DNA of 64,000 bases from Dryomyza anilis (GCA_951804985.1 OX638131.1:42941121-43005120); one strand, 5' to 3'; positions 10,791 to 21,557 are shown, numbered from the stretch's first letter. Made by a program: numbers and translations. Notes: a model not told the origin generated them from the letters alone.

Positions 10791-12032
10791 ATTTATTCCT
10801 AGTCAAAATATTCTCAGTGACAATACAGAGTGATTAAGTTGCTGGTCGTCAAATTCGCACAATTCAAGTATACAGGCAGATTGCAGATATTGCAGTTCAC
10901 TGAACTGTTGAAAATTAATTTCTTCTTCTAATAAAGTTGTAGAATATTCACCGATGTACTCTTTTTGCTCTTTTGCAAGGTTCGCTTCTCGGCTTTCTTC
11001 TGCAATTCAGATCTTATCTCAGATGAAGTCAAAATTTTGCTTTTCATTGATTTGTGGGCACGATTGAAGTTTTTTCTCGGTTAAGCCAATTAAATAATTC
11101 ATATAACATTATAATTTCATTAAAATTACAACATTGCTTAAATTAAGTTTCCCACTTTACCCAAGAAAAAGTTTTCTACTTTACCCCAATATCACATTTT
11201 TAACATAACTAAGCACCATTTAAACAATTTTAAATTATTTGCAAAACTTGTTTGTAATTTTTAATAGATATTTCCACGATTGGACGTTTATCCGAAAGCC
11301 ATTTGCTCGATCATTTTAAACATACCAACGTAATTATAAACTATAAAAATGATCTTTTTATGATAGCAAACACCACCACTCTAAATAAGTTTCAAAAACA
11401 TTTTTTTTCACTTGTTTTTGAAATGCGATAAAAAGGTATTAATATAATTATAGCGAATAAATAGATACCATATAAAGACGCACTTGATATTTGTTTTTTT
11501 TTTTAATGGCAAAAACATGTCAACAAATTGCAAATTCCTGTATTTCCTCATGTCCTTTACCCCAGGCGCCCCTATATTTTTTGGTTTTAAATTTTCAACC
11601 TCAAACTTGTGTATTGGTTTCCTTCTAATATCTGCGTGAGTTTTTAAGATATTGTGCTCAGATTTACATTTTTAAATACTGGATATATTATTTGTATTTT
11701 TCAAAAACAAACGATTGTCACACTTTTTATTTTTGATGATTCGATTTTACACGTTCATGACTTTGCCATTTAGGCTGAAATTGATTTTACCCACTCTTAC
11801 GGGCGGGACGTTCTGTTTTTTTTTTTTAATTTTACTATTTCTCAAAAATTCTCACCATTAAAATGCCATTAAATCGGAAAAAATATTTATTTAAAATCAC
11901 GTTAAATATTATTCTACGTATTGGTATTTAGTAAATTGTAATATAAATTCATAGACATAGTTTCCCATAAAAATAATGATAATGACTAACACCGATGAAT
12001 ATTTATATGAAAATAATTGTGTGATTATTTGG

Positions 12033-12040
12033 TATAAATA
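12033..12040 (+). promoter_or_regulatory. TATA box of the small secreted-peptide gene
   Basis: TATAAATA lies 72 bp before the ATG. A start site about 30 bp downstream, near 12062, would give a 5' UTR of roughly 40 nt. Spacing and sequence fit a core Pol II promoter; no experimental support is available. Confidence 0.6.
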
Positions 12041-12104
12041 GCCGGTATTGTTAAGCATCAACTTATAGAATTGAGACAAGTCTAACCCTCATCAAATCAA
12101 CAAA

Positions 12105-12477
12105 ATGAAAAGTGCTATTATTCTCATGATGTTTTTGGGTAAAACAATTAGTCTCTCGTAGATTTCTTATTATTTTAATAAAAAAATTATGGTATAAAAA
12201 ATGAGTACACAAATGCAGAAAACAACATATTAAAAATGCAAAATTGCTTGGACGTAATTGTGTCCTTTTTTTATGTATTTTTCAAGATACTAAATATTAG
12301 GTTTATATAAAAAAAAATCAGCATAAAATTTGAATATTTTATAAAATATTTTCAGCTTTTTTTATGATGATCTCAGCATCATCAGCCGCACCACAACTTG
12401 GACTTGGACAGTTGCTCCCAGGTATACTAAATGGGCTTTCTAATATACTAAACCCATTAACACCTGGTGAGGATTAA
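12105..12477 (+). CDS. Small secreted peptide precursor, 51 aa, two exons
   Basis: Exons 12105-12138 and 12356-12477, with a 217-bp intron (G|GTAAAAC ... TATTTTCAG). The start is the ATG in 'AACAAAATGA', a good fly initiation context, 65 bp after a TATA box; an AATAAA lies 75 bp after the TAA. The joined frame gives one basic residue, a long hydrophobic run (about residues 4-17), then SASSA, so a signal peptide cut near residue 22 is likely. The mature part, about 29 residues, begins APQLG and contains LLPGILNGLSNILNPL, whose Leu/Ile spacing (3-4-3-4) is that of an amphipathic helix; it ends PGED. It has no Cys, Lys or Arg, so it is not a classic cationic antimicrobial peptide. I recognise no family; immune, seminal or other secreted roles are all possible. 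The small size, TATA box and short exons argue for a highly expressed effector-type gene. It is too short for ordinary ORF filters. Confidence 0.75.
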
Positions 12478-12551
12478 AATATCCAAGGCATATTTCAATT
12501 AACCAGCACACATCCAGTAATATCGTTTGTGTTTCTTCAAAAATTCAATGA

Positions 12552-12557
12552 AATAAA
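12552..12557 (+). terminator. Poly(A) signal of the small secreted-peptide gene
   Basis: AATAAA 75 bp after the stop codon, followed by a second AATAAA-like word near 12568. This gives a plausible short 3' UTR of about 100 nt. Confidence 0.55.
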
Positions 12558-12892
12558 AAGCAATCATAATAAAAAAATATTGTTGGGTATATTTTATTTT
12601 AATAAAGACGGATTACCTTTTCTTACTAATTTGGCCATTACAACACAGAAAAAAAAATCATAAATATGATGAATTTATTCATAAATATTATGAATTGATG
12701 AATACATTCATTATATATATGAAATTATTCGTACTATCGAACATCATAGTGAAGAACGAAATATTCAGTACTATGAATTTGAATCGTCATATTGATGAAT
12801 TTGTTCATAAGATTTATAAATATATTATATTCAATATGAATATTGTTGATATAATATTTTTTTCAAAACACTTTTTTACAAACTTAAAAAAA

Positions 12893-13748
12893 AACGAGTT
12901 GGGAAAGTTAGATGACATGGGTAAGTTCGGTCACATGGGGCGGATTTTTATAGTCGGTCGGGCCCGACTATGGAATACCCTACACCTTTGGTGGGGATAT
13001 TAATGTGGGATATTTAATTGCATACCTTAATTTTAAAGTTATTAATTATGCTGAACCTCCCCACCCTCAGAATATTATTCATAAATCAGAAATTTACGTC
13101 TTATATCTCCATAAATTAAAAAATTTATATAAAAGTATAAACAACTAAAAAAAAAATTGAAAAATATAATTGGGCGGACCAAGCCTATATTTAAAATTTT
13201 GAAAGGCTAATATTTCATACATTTGATTTTAATAATTTACGGATCAATTTTCCACTATGAAAACCCGGGAAGTAATGAAAAAAAAAGTGTTCGGATCACG
13301 CCCATTTTTGGACCACATATTTTTAGGTGAATTATAACAATACCTTTTAAATTTTATAACTATACCTTGAATACTTTTCGATTTATTAGTTCCGAAAGAG
13401 TTATATAAAAGTGACTTGTATGGGAGGTGGGCGTGTCCGTTGACCGATTTGGCTCATTTTCAAACTCAGTTCCTACTTTTGGCTAAAATATATTGAGACG
13501 AAATTTCATCGCATTCTGATCAGTATTTCTCAAGTTATTCTGTATTCGGACAGCAAGACAGCAAGACAGCAAGACAGCAAGACGGACAGACAGACAGACA
13601 GACAGACGGACATGGCTAAACGGACTCGGGTAGTGATGCTGATCAAGAATATATATACTTTTCCATACCGGACACGCCTCCTAAGGGGCGTTACAATATA
13701 TGCACAAAGTTAATATACCCTGTACCTCATAGGTGTAGGGTATAAAAA
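12893..13748 (+). mobile_element. DINE-1/mini-me-like element, subfamily 1, full-length
   Basis: Starts 'ACGAGTTGGGAAAGTTAGAT'. It has a 5' palindrome GTCGGGCCCGAC and the (GACA)n tract at 13550-13612, then 'GCTGATCAAGAATATATATA', and ends in a hairpin TATACCCT...AGGGTATA followed by AAAAAG. This order (subterminal palindrome, GTCY-type microsatellite, TA-rich core, 3' hairpin) is that of the Helitron-related DINE-1/mini-me group of flies. About 855 bp, no ORF. It serves as the reference copy for the minus-strand copies at 31446, 35945, 46269 and 50737. Confidence 0.85.
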
Positions 13749-13896
13749 GTGTTGTTGTTAAAATGTTAGTTTAAAAATAACAGAAAAAATAATATATTTT
13801 TTATAAATATAACTTTTTATTTAATAAAAAGTTGTAATTATTAATAAATATGTTACCATACATTGTACTAATTTATGCATGTCGAGCAAAGATTAT

Positions 13897-15144
13897 ATGG
13901 GCCATTCCACACCAAATCGACCAGCGGTTGGAACTCATCTTCATCGATTTCAATGAAATTTGCACAACTGATAAAGGGTATCGAGATATGCATTGATCAA
14001 TTTTTGTTTTATTTTTTCGCCCACTACTTCCAGAGATACAGTGGTTCAAATTTACAAAAAATGGTCCAAAAATCACTTTTATATGTTTGTTCAAATTTTA
14101 ATATCTCTTAAAGTTGAAATACCAGGAACTCCGTTGATGGCTCCTTTGAAAGCTAATAAAACAAGCTTTTATACCAATTAAGTGCTAACTTCTATACTGG
14201 AACATGTGGCCCGTGGTAATAACCCATGCACTTCAAAATGGATGTCCTTAAAAAGGACCGTTTTTAAAATTCTAAAAAAAATCATATATTTTGGTTGATT
14301 TAATGTTAATGTTCATGCCAAATTTCAAGATGGCATTTTGATGGCATCATATTTTAAAAATGAATTTTTAAAATTATTACATATTTTTTGTATTAAAAAA
14401 AAATATTTATAAATTAGTAAAATTTGCAATAATTTTGTTTTTCAATGATATTTTAACTCTGATTTCGAAAATGGCGTCAGTTTCATCAAATTGTATCTAG
14501 TTATTGAGATATATATCATTTTTCGAAAATCGTAAAAACTATATGCCAAAATCAATATCTCAAAAACTAGATTGAATATGATAAAACTGACTTCATTTTA
14601 GAAATCAGAGTTACATATATATTCAGAAATTATTACAACTTTTACTATAGAAAAAAAAAATACAAAAAATAAATAAAAATTTAGAAAAATATTTTTTAAA
14701 ATATGATGCCGTCAAAATACCATCTTGAAATTTTGCATTAACATTTATAATAAATTGACGAAAACTTAGGAATTTTTTCAGAATTTTAAAAAGGGTCCTT
14801 TTTAAGGACATCAATTTTGAAGTGCACGGATAATGACCACGGACCACATGTTCTCGTTTAGAAGTCACAACTTAATTTCTCAAAGCCTGTTCTATTTGCT
14901 TTAAAACGAGCCATCAAGGAGTTTTTAGCATGGTTAGTTTAAGAGATATTTAAATATAAACAACCATACTGATTTTTGGCCCATTTTTTGTAACTTTGAG
15001 CCACTGTATCTCTGGAAGTAGTGTGTGAAAAAAAAATTGGTCAGTACATATCTGGAAACCCTTTATCAGTTGCCCAAATTTTATTGAAATTCAAAAGGTA
15101 AAATCTCAAATTTGACTTTTCTTTTTTGGTGTGAGATGGCCCAT
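13897..15144. mobile_element. Foldback/hairpin element of about 1.25 kb
   Basis: Ends 'ATGGGCCATTCCACACCAAA' and its inverted partner 'TTTGGTGTGAGATGGCCCAT'. Two arms of about 500 bp pair with moderate divergence; for example 'CAGAGATACAGTGG' at 14032 pairs with 'CCACTGTATCTCTGG' at 15001. The centre is near 14510. No transposase, so it is non-autonomous. A partial second copy is at 37187-37740. Confidence 0.8.
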
Positions 15145-15194
15145 ACAAGAAATAACATACAAGAACTATTTGAGAACTGAGAAGTACGGCAAAA

Positions 15195-15830
15195 AATGAA
15201 CGATAAACAAAAATTCAGGTTTATTTTTTCAACATATATCAACTTTTTTTGGTTAAAAACCATTTTTAAACATTTTGGTTGATTTTAATTTACCTTGTAT
15301 AGTTGAAAAATGTATGTATTTCAACATTAAACTTTAAAATTGAATTTCTTAACTATAATATATATTTTCATTACTTTACTAGTCCATAAATTTAAACTTT
15401 CAAGTTGAATATCCATTTACATTTAAATGTTCAACCTTTTGGTTTAAATTATTTACTTTCCAAGTTGAAAACTTTAATTTTTTTCCATCTTGGTTGATTT
15501 TTATTTACCTGAATGGTTGGAAAAATTTATGAATTTTAAATGTTCGACAACTTAGTTTAAATTATGGCACATTCAAGTTTAAGAAAACTTAAAATTTTTA
15601 AACATCTTGGTTGATTTTTATTTGCCTGAATGGTTGAAAAATTTATGCATTGTAATTTCAACATTCAAGATGAATTTCTTAATTTTAATATATATATTTT
15701 ATAATTTACTGGACCATAAATTTAAACTTTTAAGTTGAAAATCGATTTAGATTTAAATGTTCAACTTTTTGGTTTAAATTATGTACATTTAAGTTGTAAT
15801 TCATCATTCACTATTAGTTCTATATAAACA
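15195..15830 (+). repeat. Tandem AT-rich repeats with TTGATTTTTATTTACCTG core (family G)
   Basis: The core 'GGTTGATTTTTATTTACCTG' recurs at about 15280, 15490 and 15605, each followed by 'GTTGAAAAATTTATG'-like words and separated by 'AACTTTCAAGTTGAA'-like inverted words. The same family, starting with 'AAAATTCAGGTT', is at 50698-51756 and is split there by a DINE copy. Confidence 0.7.
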
Positions 15831-16087
15831 AACTTTCATCGAAAAGGACGTTTCGAATTATGTAGCGAGCATATGAGTGAATGTTACTGATATGGTGAGA
15901 ACGAATTTTGTTGAGTATCGCAGATTCGAATCTCGGCCAGTGTGATATTTTTTTTTTTTTTTTACAAACATTTTTGACCGTGTAAAATTGATGTCGTTAG
16001 TCATTAATATTATGATTGGTTCCACAATACAATGAATCATGGTTTGAAAAACAAAATTCATCAATATGATGTACATTTTTTTCTGTG

Positions 16088-16400
16088 AAATCATGATGGG
16101 TTTCGGCCGCATCAATTTGCTTCGCCAGTCGCTTCCGGATTGCGTGCGTTGGCGCCAGTTTTGCACTCCGAGTGTTGTCAGGTTGTCTCGCACTTGGTCG
16201 CTCCACCGGAGATTCGGACGCCCTTTCCTACGTTGACCACCACTGGATACAGAATTGAACACCTATTTTGATAGAGCGCTTTCATCCATACGTTCGACAT
16301 GTCCAAGCCAGCGTAGGCGCTGGATCTTAATGCGCCTGAATATGTCAATGTCGGCGTAGAGATCATACAGCTTGTCGTTCCATCTGATTCTGTAAGATTT
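16088..16400 (-). pseudogene. RTE-like LINE, C-terminal fragment
   Basis: On the minus strand the translation includes IQRLRWLGHVERMDE, then a TAG, then GGQRRKGRPNLRWSDQV and LTTLGVQNWRQR, the conserved C-terminal block of RTE-like LINE ORFs. There is one in-frame stop and the terminal frame is shifted. The reverse transcriptase part is missing. Confidence 0.75.
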
Positions 16401-16424
16401 TATTTGCATGTTTTATTTGTACTC

Positions 16425-16618
16425 ATGTGGTGGGACCTACAGTTTAATGCCGAATCCGAACGGCGGGTGAGAGCTTTTCATAGGAATTATTTACTCTCGT
16501 AGGTTTTCCATTTACTGCCGAGAAGTAGCGCAATATAGAAAATGTTTCTATAAAAAGATGTTGTTAGACCCAGTCCAACGCAGCCCAACGCACTAACCTT
16601 GAACTACCGACGTTCCAG
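16425..16618 (-). mobile_element. SINE fragment fused into the RTE-like remnant
   Basis: The complement carries 'GTTAGTGCGTTGG', the 'CATTTTCTATATTGCGCTAC' block, 'AAACCTACGAGAGTAAAT' and 'CTCTCACCCGCCGTTCGGAT'. The tRNA-like head is damaged and the tail is missing after 'GAGTACAAAT'. Confidence 0.75.
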
Positions 16619-16860
16619 GTGCATGTCCGTAAAGTCCGTAAAGTACATAGGTCGTTATCGTGTTTTCGGGTCGGTATCCAAGGCATGTTGTCTATTTTCG
16701 TTGATCAGCTTTTTTATATGGCGGGTCACAAGCCCAACGCACAACCGCTATTTTGGAGGACCAATATCCCTGTCTCGTTTGCCCCCGACCAGACCTCCCA
16801 CTGGGGTTGAAACCTCAGTACTCTCACGCGAAGTTTGTGTTCTTAGTGATCTTAAATTTG
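16610..16860 (-). pseudogene. RTE-like LINE, 5' part with endonuclease start
   Basis: On the minus strand, 'TGCACCTGGAACGT' encodes CTWNV, the usual beginning of an RTE-like endonuclease. It is preceded by a leader with 'GGGGGCAAACGAGACAGGGA' and 'GTTGTGCGTTGGGCTTGTGA'. Together with 16088-16400 it forms an internally deleted element with a SINE piece in the middle. The clade assignment is from memory of typical leaders and is less sure than the C-terminal block. Confidence 0.5.
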
Positions 16861-16982
16861 TGTACCAGAAAACACGACAATAATATTCTTAAAACGCAAA
16901 CATTTGTTTGATGGATAAACATTTTTCCTGTCAAATATTTGTTTCTGCAATATAGATCTCTCATTTTTAGCAGACAGTACGA

Positions 16983-17123
16983 TATCACACAATAGCCTTC
17001 TTAGATTCAATAATGAATCTAAGAAGTATCTTTAAAAACCAGGGAACTGGGTCACAGCACAATGGATATAACGCTGTCTGAGTGCTGTGGCTCTATTTTT
17101 TATCCCACATTAAAAAAAAAAAA
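16983..17123 (+). mobile_element. Dead-on-arrival 3' tail of the LOA-like LINE
   Basis: Matches the last codons, stop and 3' UTR of the complete element at 38415-43770 almost base for base, ending with 'TTTTTTATCCCACATT' and poly(A). The ORF2 stop falls at the same place (TAA 17030-17032). It contains a perfect 13-bp stem at 16997-17009/17014-17026. 'ACGAT' at 16979 and again at 17123 may be a short target duplication. The insertion is severely 5' truncated. Confidence 0.92.
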
Positions 17124-18371
17124 CGATAATAATTTTAATAACCACCCAAGAAGACAGAAATTTAGTTGTGCGATATTTTTGAGTATAATAAAAATGAATT
17201 TTATGTTCGATTTTGTACAAGAAATTACAAAAAAAAAGAATATTTTAATGAAAATACATAGAGCCTGTCATAAATACTTATAAATATAAAATGTTTCCCA
17301 AGAACACTTTAAAAATGCTATTTCAATTACACAGCACAACAACAACAAAAAAGTAAGTACGATCTAAATATAATTTTCAGACAGAGTTCCAGATTCTCAT
17401 TACGACCTCATACTCAGTGTTTCCAGAATATAATACTATTCAATTTTATTTACCAGAAAGTAAAAAATTGTTTTTAAAACCTATCCTAATATTAAATATA
17501 ATTAAAAAAAAACTAAAGTACTCCAGTATATTGTTAGCAAATCATATCAATCAGACCAAATCAATGAGTTCAGCTTTATATATTAAAAATATTATAAAAT
17601 TTGTTCAAGTCAATAAATTGCATTGTTTTGAAGATTTATTGAAGTTATAATATTAGTTGACAATGGATTTTCCGTATTATGTTATTAAAATGTTGCATTT
17701 AAAAAATTTCAAATATTTAACATTTAACAGCTGTCATTATATTGATGCTCTACCCTGCTTCATCCTTTCCTCCGTCATCTGCTCCATCAGCTTTCTAATG
17801 TTCGTTCACTCGATTTTAATTGGAAAAGTTTCGCATTGCACTTGTTTGCTTAAAATTTAAATTTTGCAAAGTTGAAACACTTTCGCAAGTTTTCACATTT
17901 AATTGATTCATATGCTAACTTTTCATGTTAACAACAGTCGTCAGAATGGCGGCGGCACACGGTACATGGTATGTGTACCTAATACGAATGCCGCAGCCAA
18001 ATCCGGTTGCCCGAGCATGAAGCAGCGTCATCTAAGGTAATGAAATTCTCATCTATCATATCATATCACATCACACAAACGCGCCATTCTATATTTCAAT
18101 CAAATTTGAAATATTCACCGCAATTAATTTCGCACAAAGCGAGGAACTGTAGACAAATGGATGTGTCCACGATCATGGGCGTAGAATACTACGAAACAGA
18201 TTATTCTCATCAGCTTCTTCAAATTAATGAATTAAGAAATATAATATGAAGCCTTAGTTTGAATTTTTAACCAGGTGTACATACGGATCCCAATCCCGAA
18301 ACATTTTAACAATACCTGATTTATATTGTTCATATTTCATTAGTTTTTATTTGCATAATTTACAAATTTAG
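17124..18371. other. Mostly non-repetitive AT-rich stretch without proven gene
   Basis: Small GC-richer patches near 17740-17810 and 17940-18060. ORFs here are short and show no recognisable motif. No repeat end recognised. Confidence 0.4.
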
Positions 18372-19818
18372 AAATGTTCTCATAAATCAATCAACATCAA
18401 TTTTTATAAAATAATTCATGATATCCAACCAAGAATAAGTAATCATAATGATTTGGTTTTTATTCATAATATATGATTAAAGTAAAAATCAATTATTATG
18501 ATTAATTGAATACAATCATGCGTATGTTTACACATGTTTTATGTATAAGATATTCATAAGTCATGAGTAATTGGACCAGATTCTGAAACACATTTTATGA
18601 TTTATTATTCATAATTGATGATTAAAATTTCATGTATTGTGCCAAATAGCCTCCATATGCCAAAATAAATCCTCTTTATGCAGAATAAAGTGAAAAATAT
18701 AGCATTTTAAAATAATAAACGTCGATGGGCAAGGAACATTAGGAAAGAATGGAACATTAAACCAGTTGGGAAGGTTAGATCACATGGGAAATTTTAAAGT
18801 AGGTTTTATTATGATAGTTAGGATTATCAAAATTATAGTCGGTCTAAGCCGACTATACATACCCTACACATATGTGTGGTTATCATTCAAAGTGGTATAT
18901 AGGTCACCAGGGAATACGAATCCTGAAAATAACTACAATCTTTCAATCGCTGAAGAATTACCATTCATTTGATACCCATATTTACAAATGGGTAGGTGTA
19001 CCGAATTTCGATTTTTTTTTTTGGGAACCAGAAGTCGATTCGCGGGAAAACATTATCTTCATGTATTTGTGCATGAAGTCAATATATATTTGACCAAAAA
19101 AGTTTACCTAAGCACGTAAACAGTAAAATTAAGATGTAGATGTAAATTTTATAAGAGGTATTTGAATATATATGATCAGTTCACAGGTCACAATGAACCG
19201 ATCTAGCCGATTTAGCACATACAGCGTAGGTATATAAGTAATCTAAGTTATCAGTTTCATTCATCTAACTCTTCAATTTTTTAAGTAGTAGGGATTTCAA
19301 CAGACAGACAGACGGACAGACAGATGGACAGACAGACGGACAGACATACGGAGGTAATGCTGATCAAGAATATATATACTTTTCCATACCGGAGATGCTT
19401 CCTTCTGGGTGTTACAAACGGCGTACCAAATTGAATATACCCTTTTACTCTTAGTGTAGGGTATAAAAAATTAATAATACACAACTTCAACTTATTCGGC
19501 TGTTAAATTTTACATTTATTTTCAAATGACACATTCTTTAAACTGCAGCAACGCTATGGTTTTTCACAACTGGCGTGAATTGCGGATTAAGAAAAAAATC
19601 TGTAATATGAAACACAAGCTATGAATAAATTTTCATAATTTCGCCTGTTATGATTAATAATAAAATTTGTAAAATTTCTGAATCCTATTCATACAAAATG
19701 CATAGAGTTTTACAGTTGTATGAACTTTGCAATTTTTTATTCATAAATAATTAATAATTAAGAAAATTAGATGAAATATGTTTTATGAATGTCTTATACA
19801 AAAATCATCAGTTAACAA
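18372..19818. mobile_element. Element M, copy 1, split by a DINE copy
   Basis: The left part ('TTCTCATAAATCA', 'CATGATATCCAACCAAGAAT', 'TTATGATTAATTGAATA') matches 45760-45950. The right end 'CATCAGTTAACAATTTTCTC' plus 'CGTGTA' matches the right end of copy 2 at 48854. It is non-coding, and a subfamily-2 DINE occupies its centre. Confidence 0.55.
18760..19469 (+). mobile_element. DINE-1/mini-me-like element, subfamily 2, full-length
   Basis: Starts 'ACCAGTTGGGAAGGTTAGAT'. It has a 9-bp stem hairpin TATAGTCGG-TCTAAG-CCGACTATA, then the (GACA)n tract at 19300-19349, 'CTGATCAAGAATATATATAC', 'CCTTCTGGGTGTTACAAACG' and a 3' end 'TAGTGTAGGGTATAAAAA'. It shares architecture with subfamily 1 but has a different body. 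Other copies: 25541, 32965, 47713, 59495. Confidence 0.85.
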
Positions 19819-20829
19819 TTTTCTCCGTGTATAATTTTTAATTTATTTCACTTTTGTTACAAGCTAAATTTAGTAAAATTATAAAATGGTGGTGCTAAAT
19901 TCCACAATTCTATTTTATGTATAATTTCATCAATAATAATTACACAGTGCAACAAAAAAACGAAAATATTATTGTTTTTACATGCAACGTAATAAACAAA
20001 ATACATTTTATTGATTTCTTTATTATTCTTTTTTATGTGTGGATCTGAGTCGACTTTATTATATAAGAACCCCGTCTTCATTTCTATGGGAAACATTTTG
20101 CTTACAAAAGTATAACAGTTTTCTGAAACAATTACTGAGACACCAGAATTCGAATTTTCGAATTTGAACAACGAGATATTTGTCGTTGAAAATTTTACAT
20201 TGTACTTGGATGTGAAATTTTGGGTATTTCAAAAATATATTTTTAGGATTGCATTAAAATTAATGAATTTATCTCAACTCTCTCACTACATACAAAACCA
20301 TATAAATAATAGTTTTTTAGTCAATAATAAAAAGTATTACTATATTTATTTTTTTTTGTATACTGTTGAATCAATTATTGTCCTATTGACTTCAGAGTGT
20401 ATGAACAGATTTTGTTAATATTATAAACTACTTTACTATTTTCTATTGCATTATTATCTTTTTATGCAGACTCGCAGAATTAGGACTTTCCCATTATTTT
20501 TGGGTATTCCCTTAAATTATTTCCGTGAATTCAGGACCATGTCCTAAAAACTGGGATTTACATCGTATTACATCTTTCGTATCTACTTGTTTGATACGTA
20601 AAATAAATGTCGAAACAATCATAAACAATCGACTCTGAAAACAGTAAGGTATTTAGTATATGATTTGTATTTAAGGAAACTTTTGACTTAAAGTCACTTA
20701 ATTAAAACCAATCGTGATTGGAGTAGTTTCGGTTAAATTATTTTCATCGATAAAAGTATTTGTTTTGAAAACTTACGGATATACCAGTAAACAAAATATT
20801 TAAAACCTTAAAGTTTTAGCTAAAAATAG
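19819..20829. other. AT-rich stretch with a MITE remnant
   Basis: At about 20290-20400, 'AATAATAGTTTTTTAGTCAA' and 'TTGTATACTGTTGAATCAAT' match the MITE at 61112. The rest shows no gene or clear repeat. Confidence 0.5.
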
Positions 20830-21187
20830 CAAAAGACGAAAACATATTTCTAATATATGTCTATATATTTAAATCACAGTTCTGTTTTTCCCACAAGTTT
20901 TTTTTTTTATAAATTTATATTTAATAATTTATGTATATTTAAAATCTGTGAAACACTTTTAATATATTTTAAACTTTAATTACTAATGTTATTAAATGTT
21001 ACTAAATGTTAGTTTTTTTTCTTTAAATTTTTAATTAATTTAATTTAAATTGTTGTAATCGTTGTTGGTTAGATTTCACGTTTTCGAAATATCTTGTTTT
21101 ATTAATTTTATTTAATAATTTTTAATGAGATATAAGGCCGGTTAGTGCAAGAGAAAAATAACACGTTTTGTTTTATTAATATAGATT
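20830..21187 (+). repeat. Dispersed repeat P, second copy
   Basis: Matches about 1080-1748, with the same blocks and the same end 'GTTTTATTAATATAGATT'. Here the hairpin MITE at 21189 follows directly, instead of the 157-bp tandem array. Confidence 0.65.
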
Positions 21188-21188
21188 A

Positions 21189-21557
21189 CAGAGTGCGGCA
21201 AAATGGCATTTTTTTTTAATTGAACTCCAATTTGCTTTTAAATTAAGCTTCTATGTGGTCTACCGATAAAAAGTGTAGTATAAACTTATACCCCTTCACG
21301 TCTGGGTTAGGCGCTATGACGTCCTAAATGGTTCAAAGGATAACCAATATAGTTCGTCATTTTGTAGCGAAATGGTTCATAGAACGTTTTTGATGTCGAC
21401 AAAGTGACGAACTATATTGGTTATCCTTTGAACCCTTTAGGACCCAATAGCGCCTAACGCAGACGTGTTGGGGTTTATACTACAATTTTGTTCCACTGGC
21501 CATAGAGAACGTGTCAATCAAAAAAAAGTGGAGTTCAAATTTTAGTGCCGCACAGTG
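21189..21557. mobile_element. Hairpin MITE with 30-bp perfect inner stem
   Basis: Ends CAGAGTGCGGCA and TGCCGCACAGTG are inverted apart from two bases. The inner arms at 21330-21359 and 21405-21434 are perfect 30-bp complements around a 45-nt loop, and pairing continues outward through 'GCGCTA' and 'GGAGTTCAA' blocks. The ends look hAT-like, but no 8-bp target duplication is visible. Non-coding. Confidence 0.8.

Larger units (their letters stand above)
10078..11580 (+). mobile_element. Old DNA element (family L, copy 1) split by later insertions
   Basis: The left part ('GGGATAAGTGATAAACGTTT') and the right part ('CCTTTACCCCAGGCGCCCCTA') correspond to the ends and interior of the better-preserved copy at 33548-34392. 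Shared blocks include 'TTTCCCACTTTA', 'CTTTACCCCAATATC' and 'TAACTTAGCACC'-like words. A DINE fragment and a SINE lie inside, at about 10372-10800. No ORF survives. Confidence 0.6.
12644..16087. mobile_element. Composite element N with nested insertions
   Basis: The left end 'CACAGAAAAAAAAATCATAA' followed by 'ATATGATGAATTT', and the right end 'AAATTCATCAATATGATG' followed by 'TTTTTTTCTGTG', are inverted copies of each other. Between them lie a DINE copy (12893), a large hairpin element (13897) and tandem AT-rich repeats (15195). The end pair could also be a coincidental pairing of related MITE ends. Confidence 0.5.

Noticed and set aside
11950..11970. NF-kappaB-like site upstream of the small peptide gene
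   Set aside because: GGGAAACTAT on the minus strand does not fit the fly consensus in its second half; no immune regulation can be claimed from sequence.
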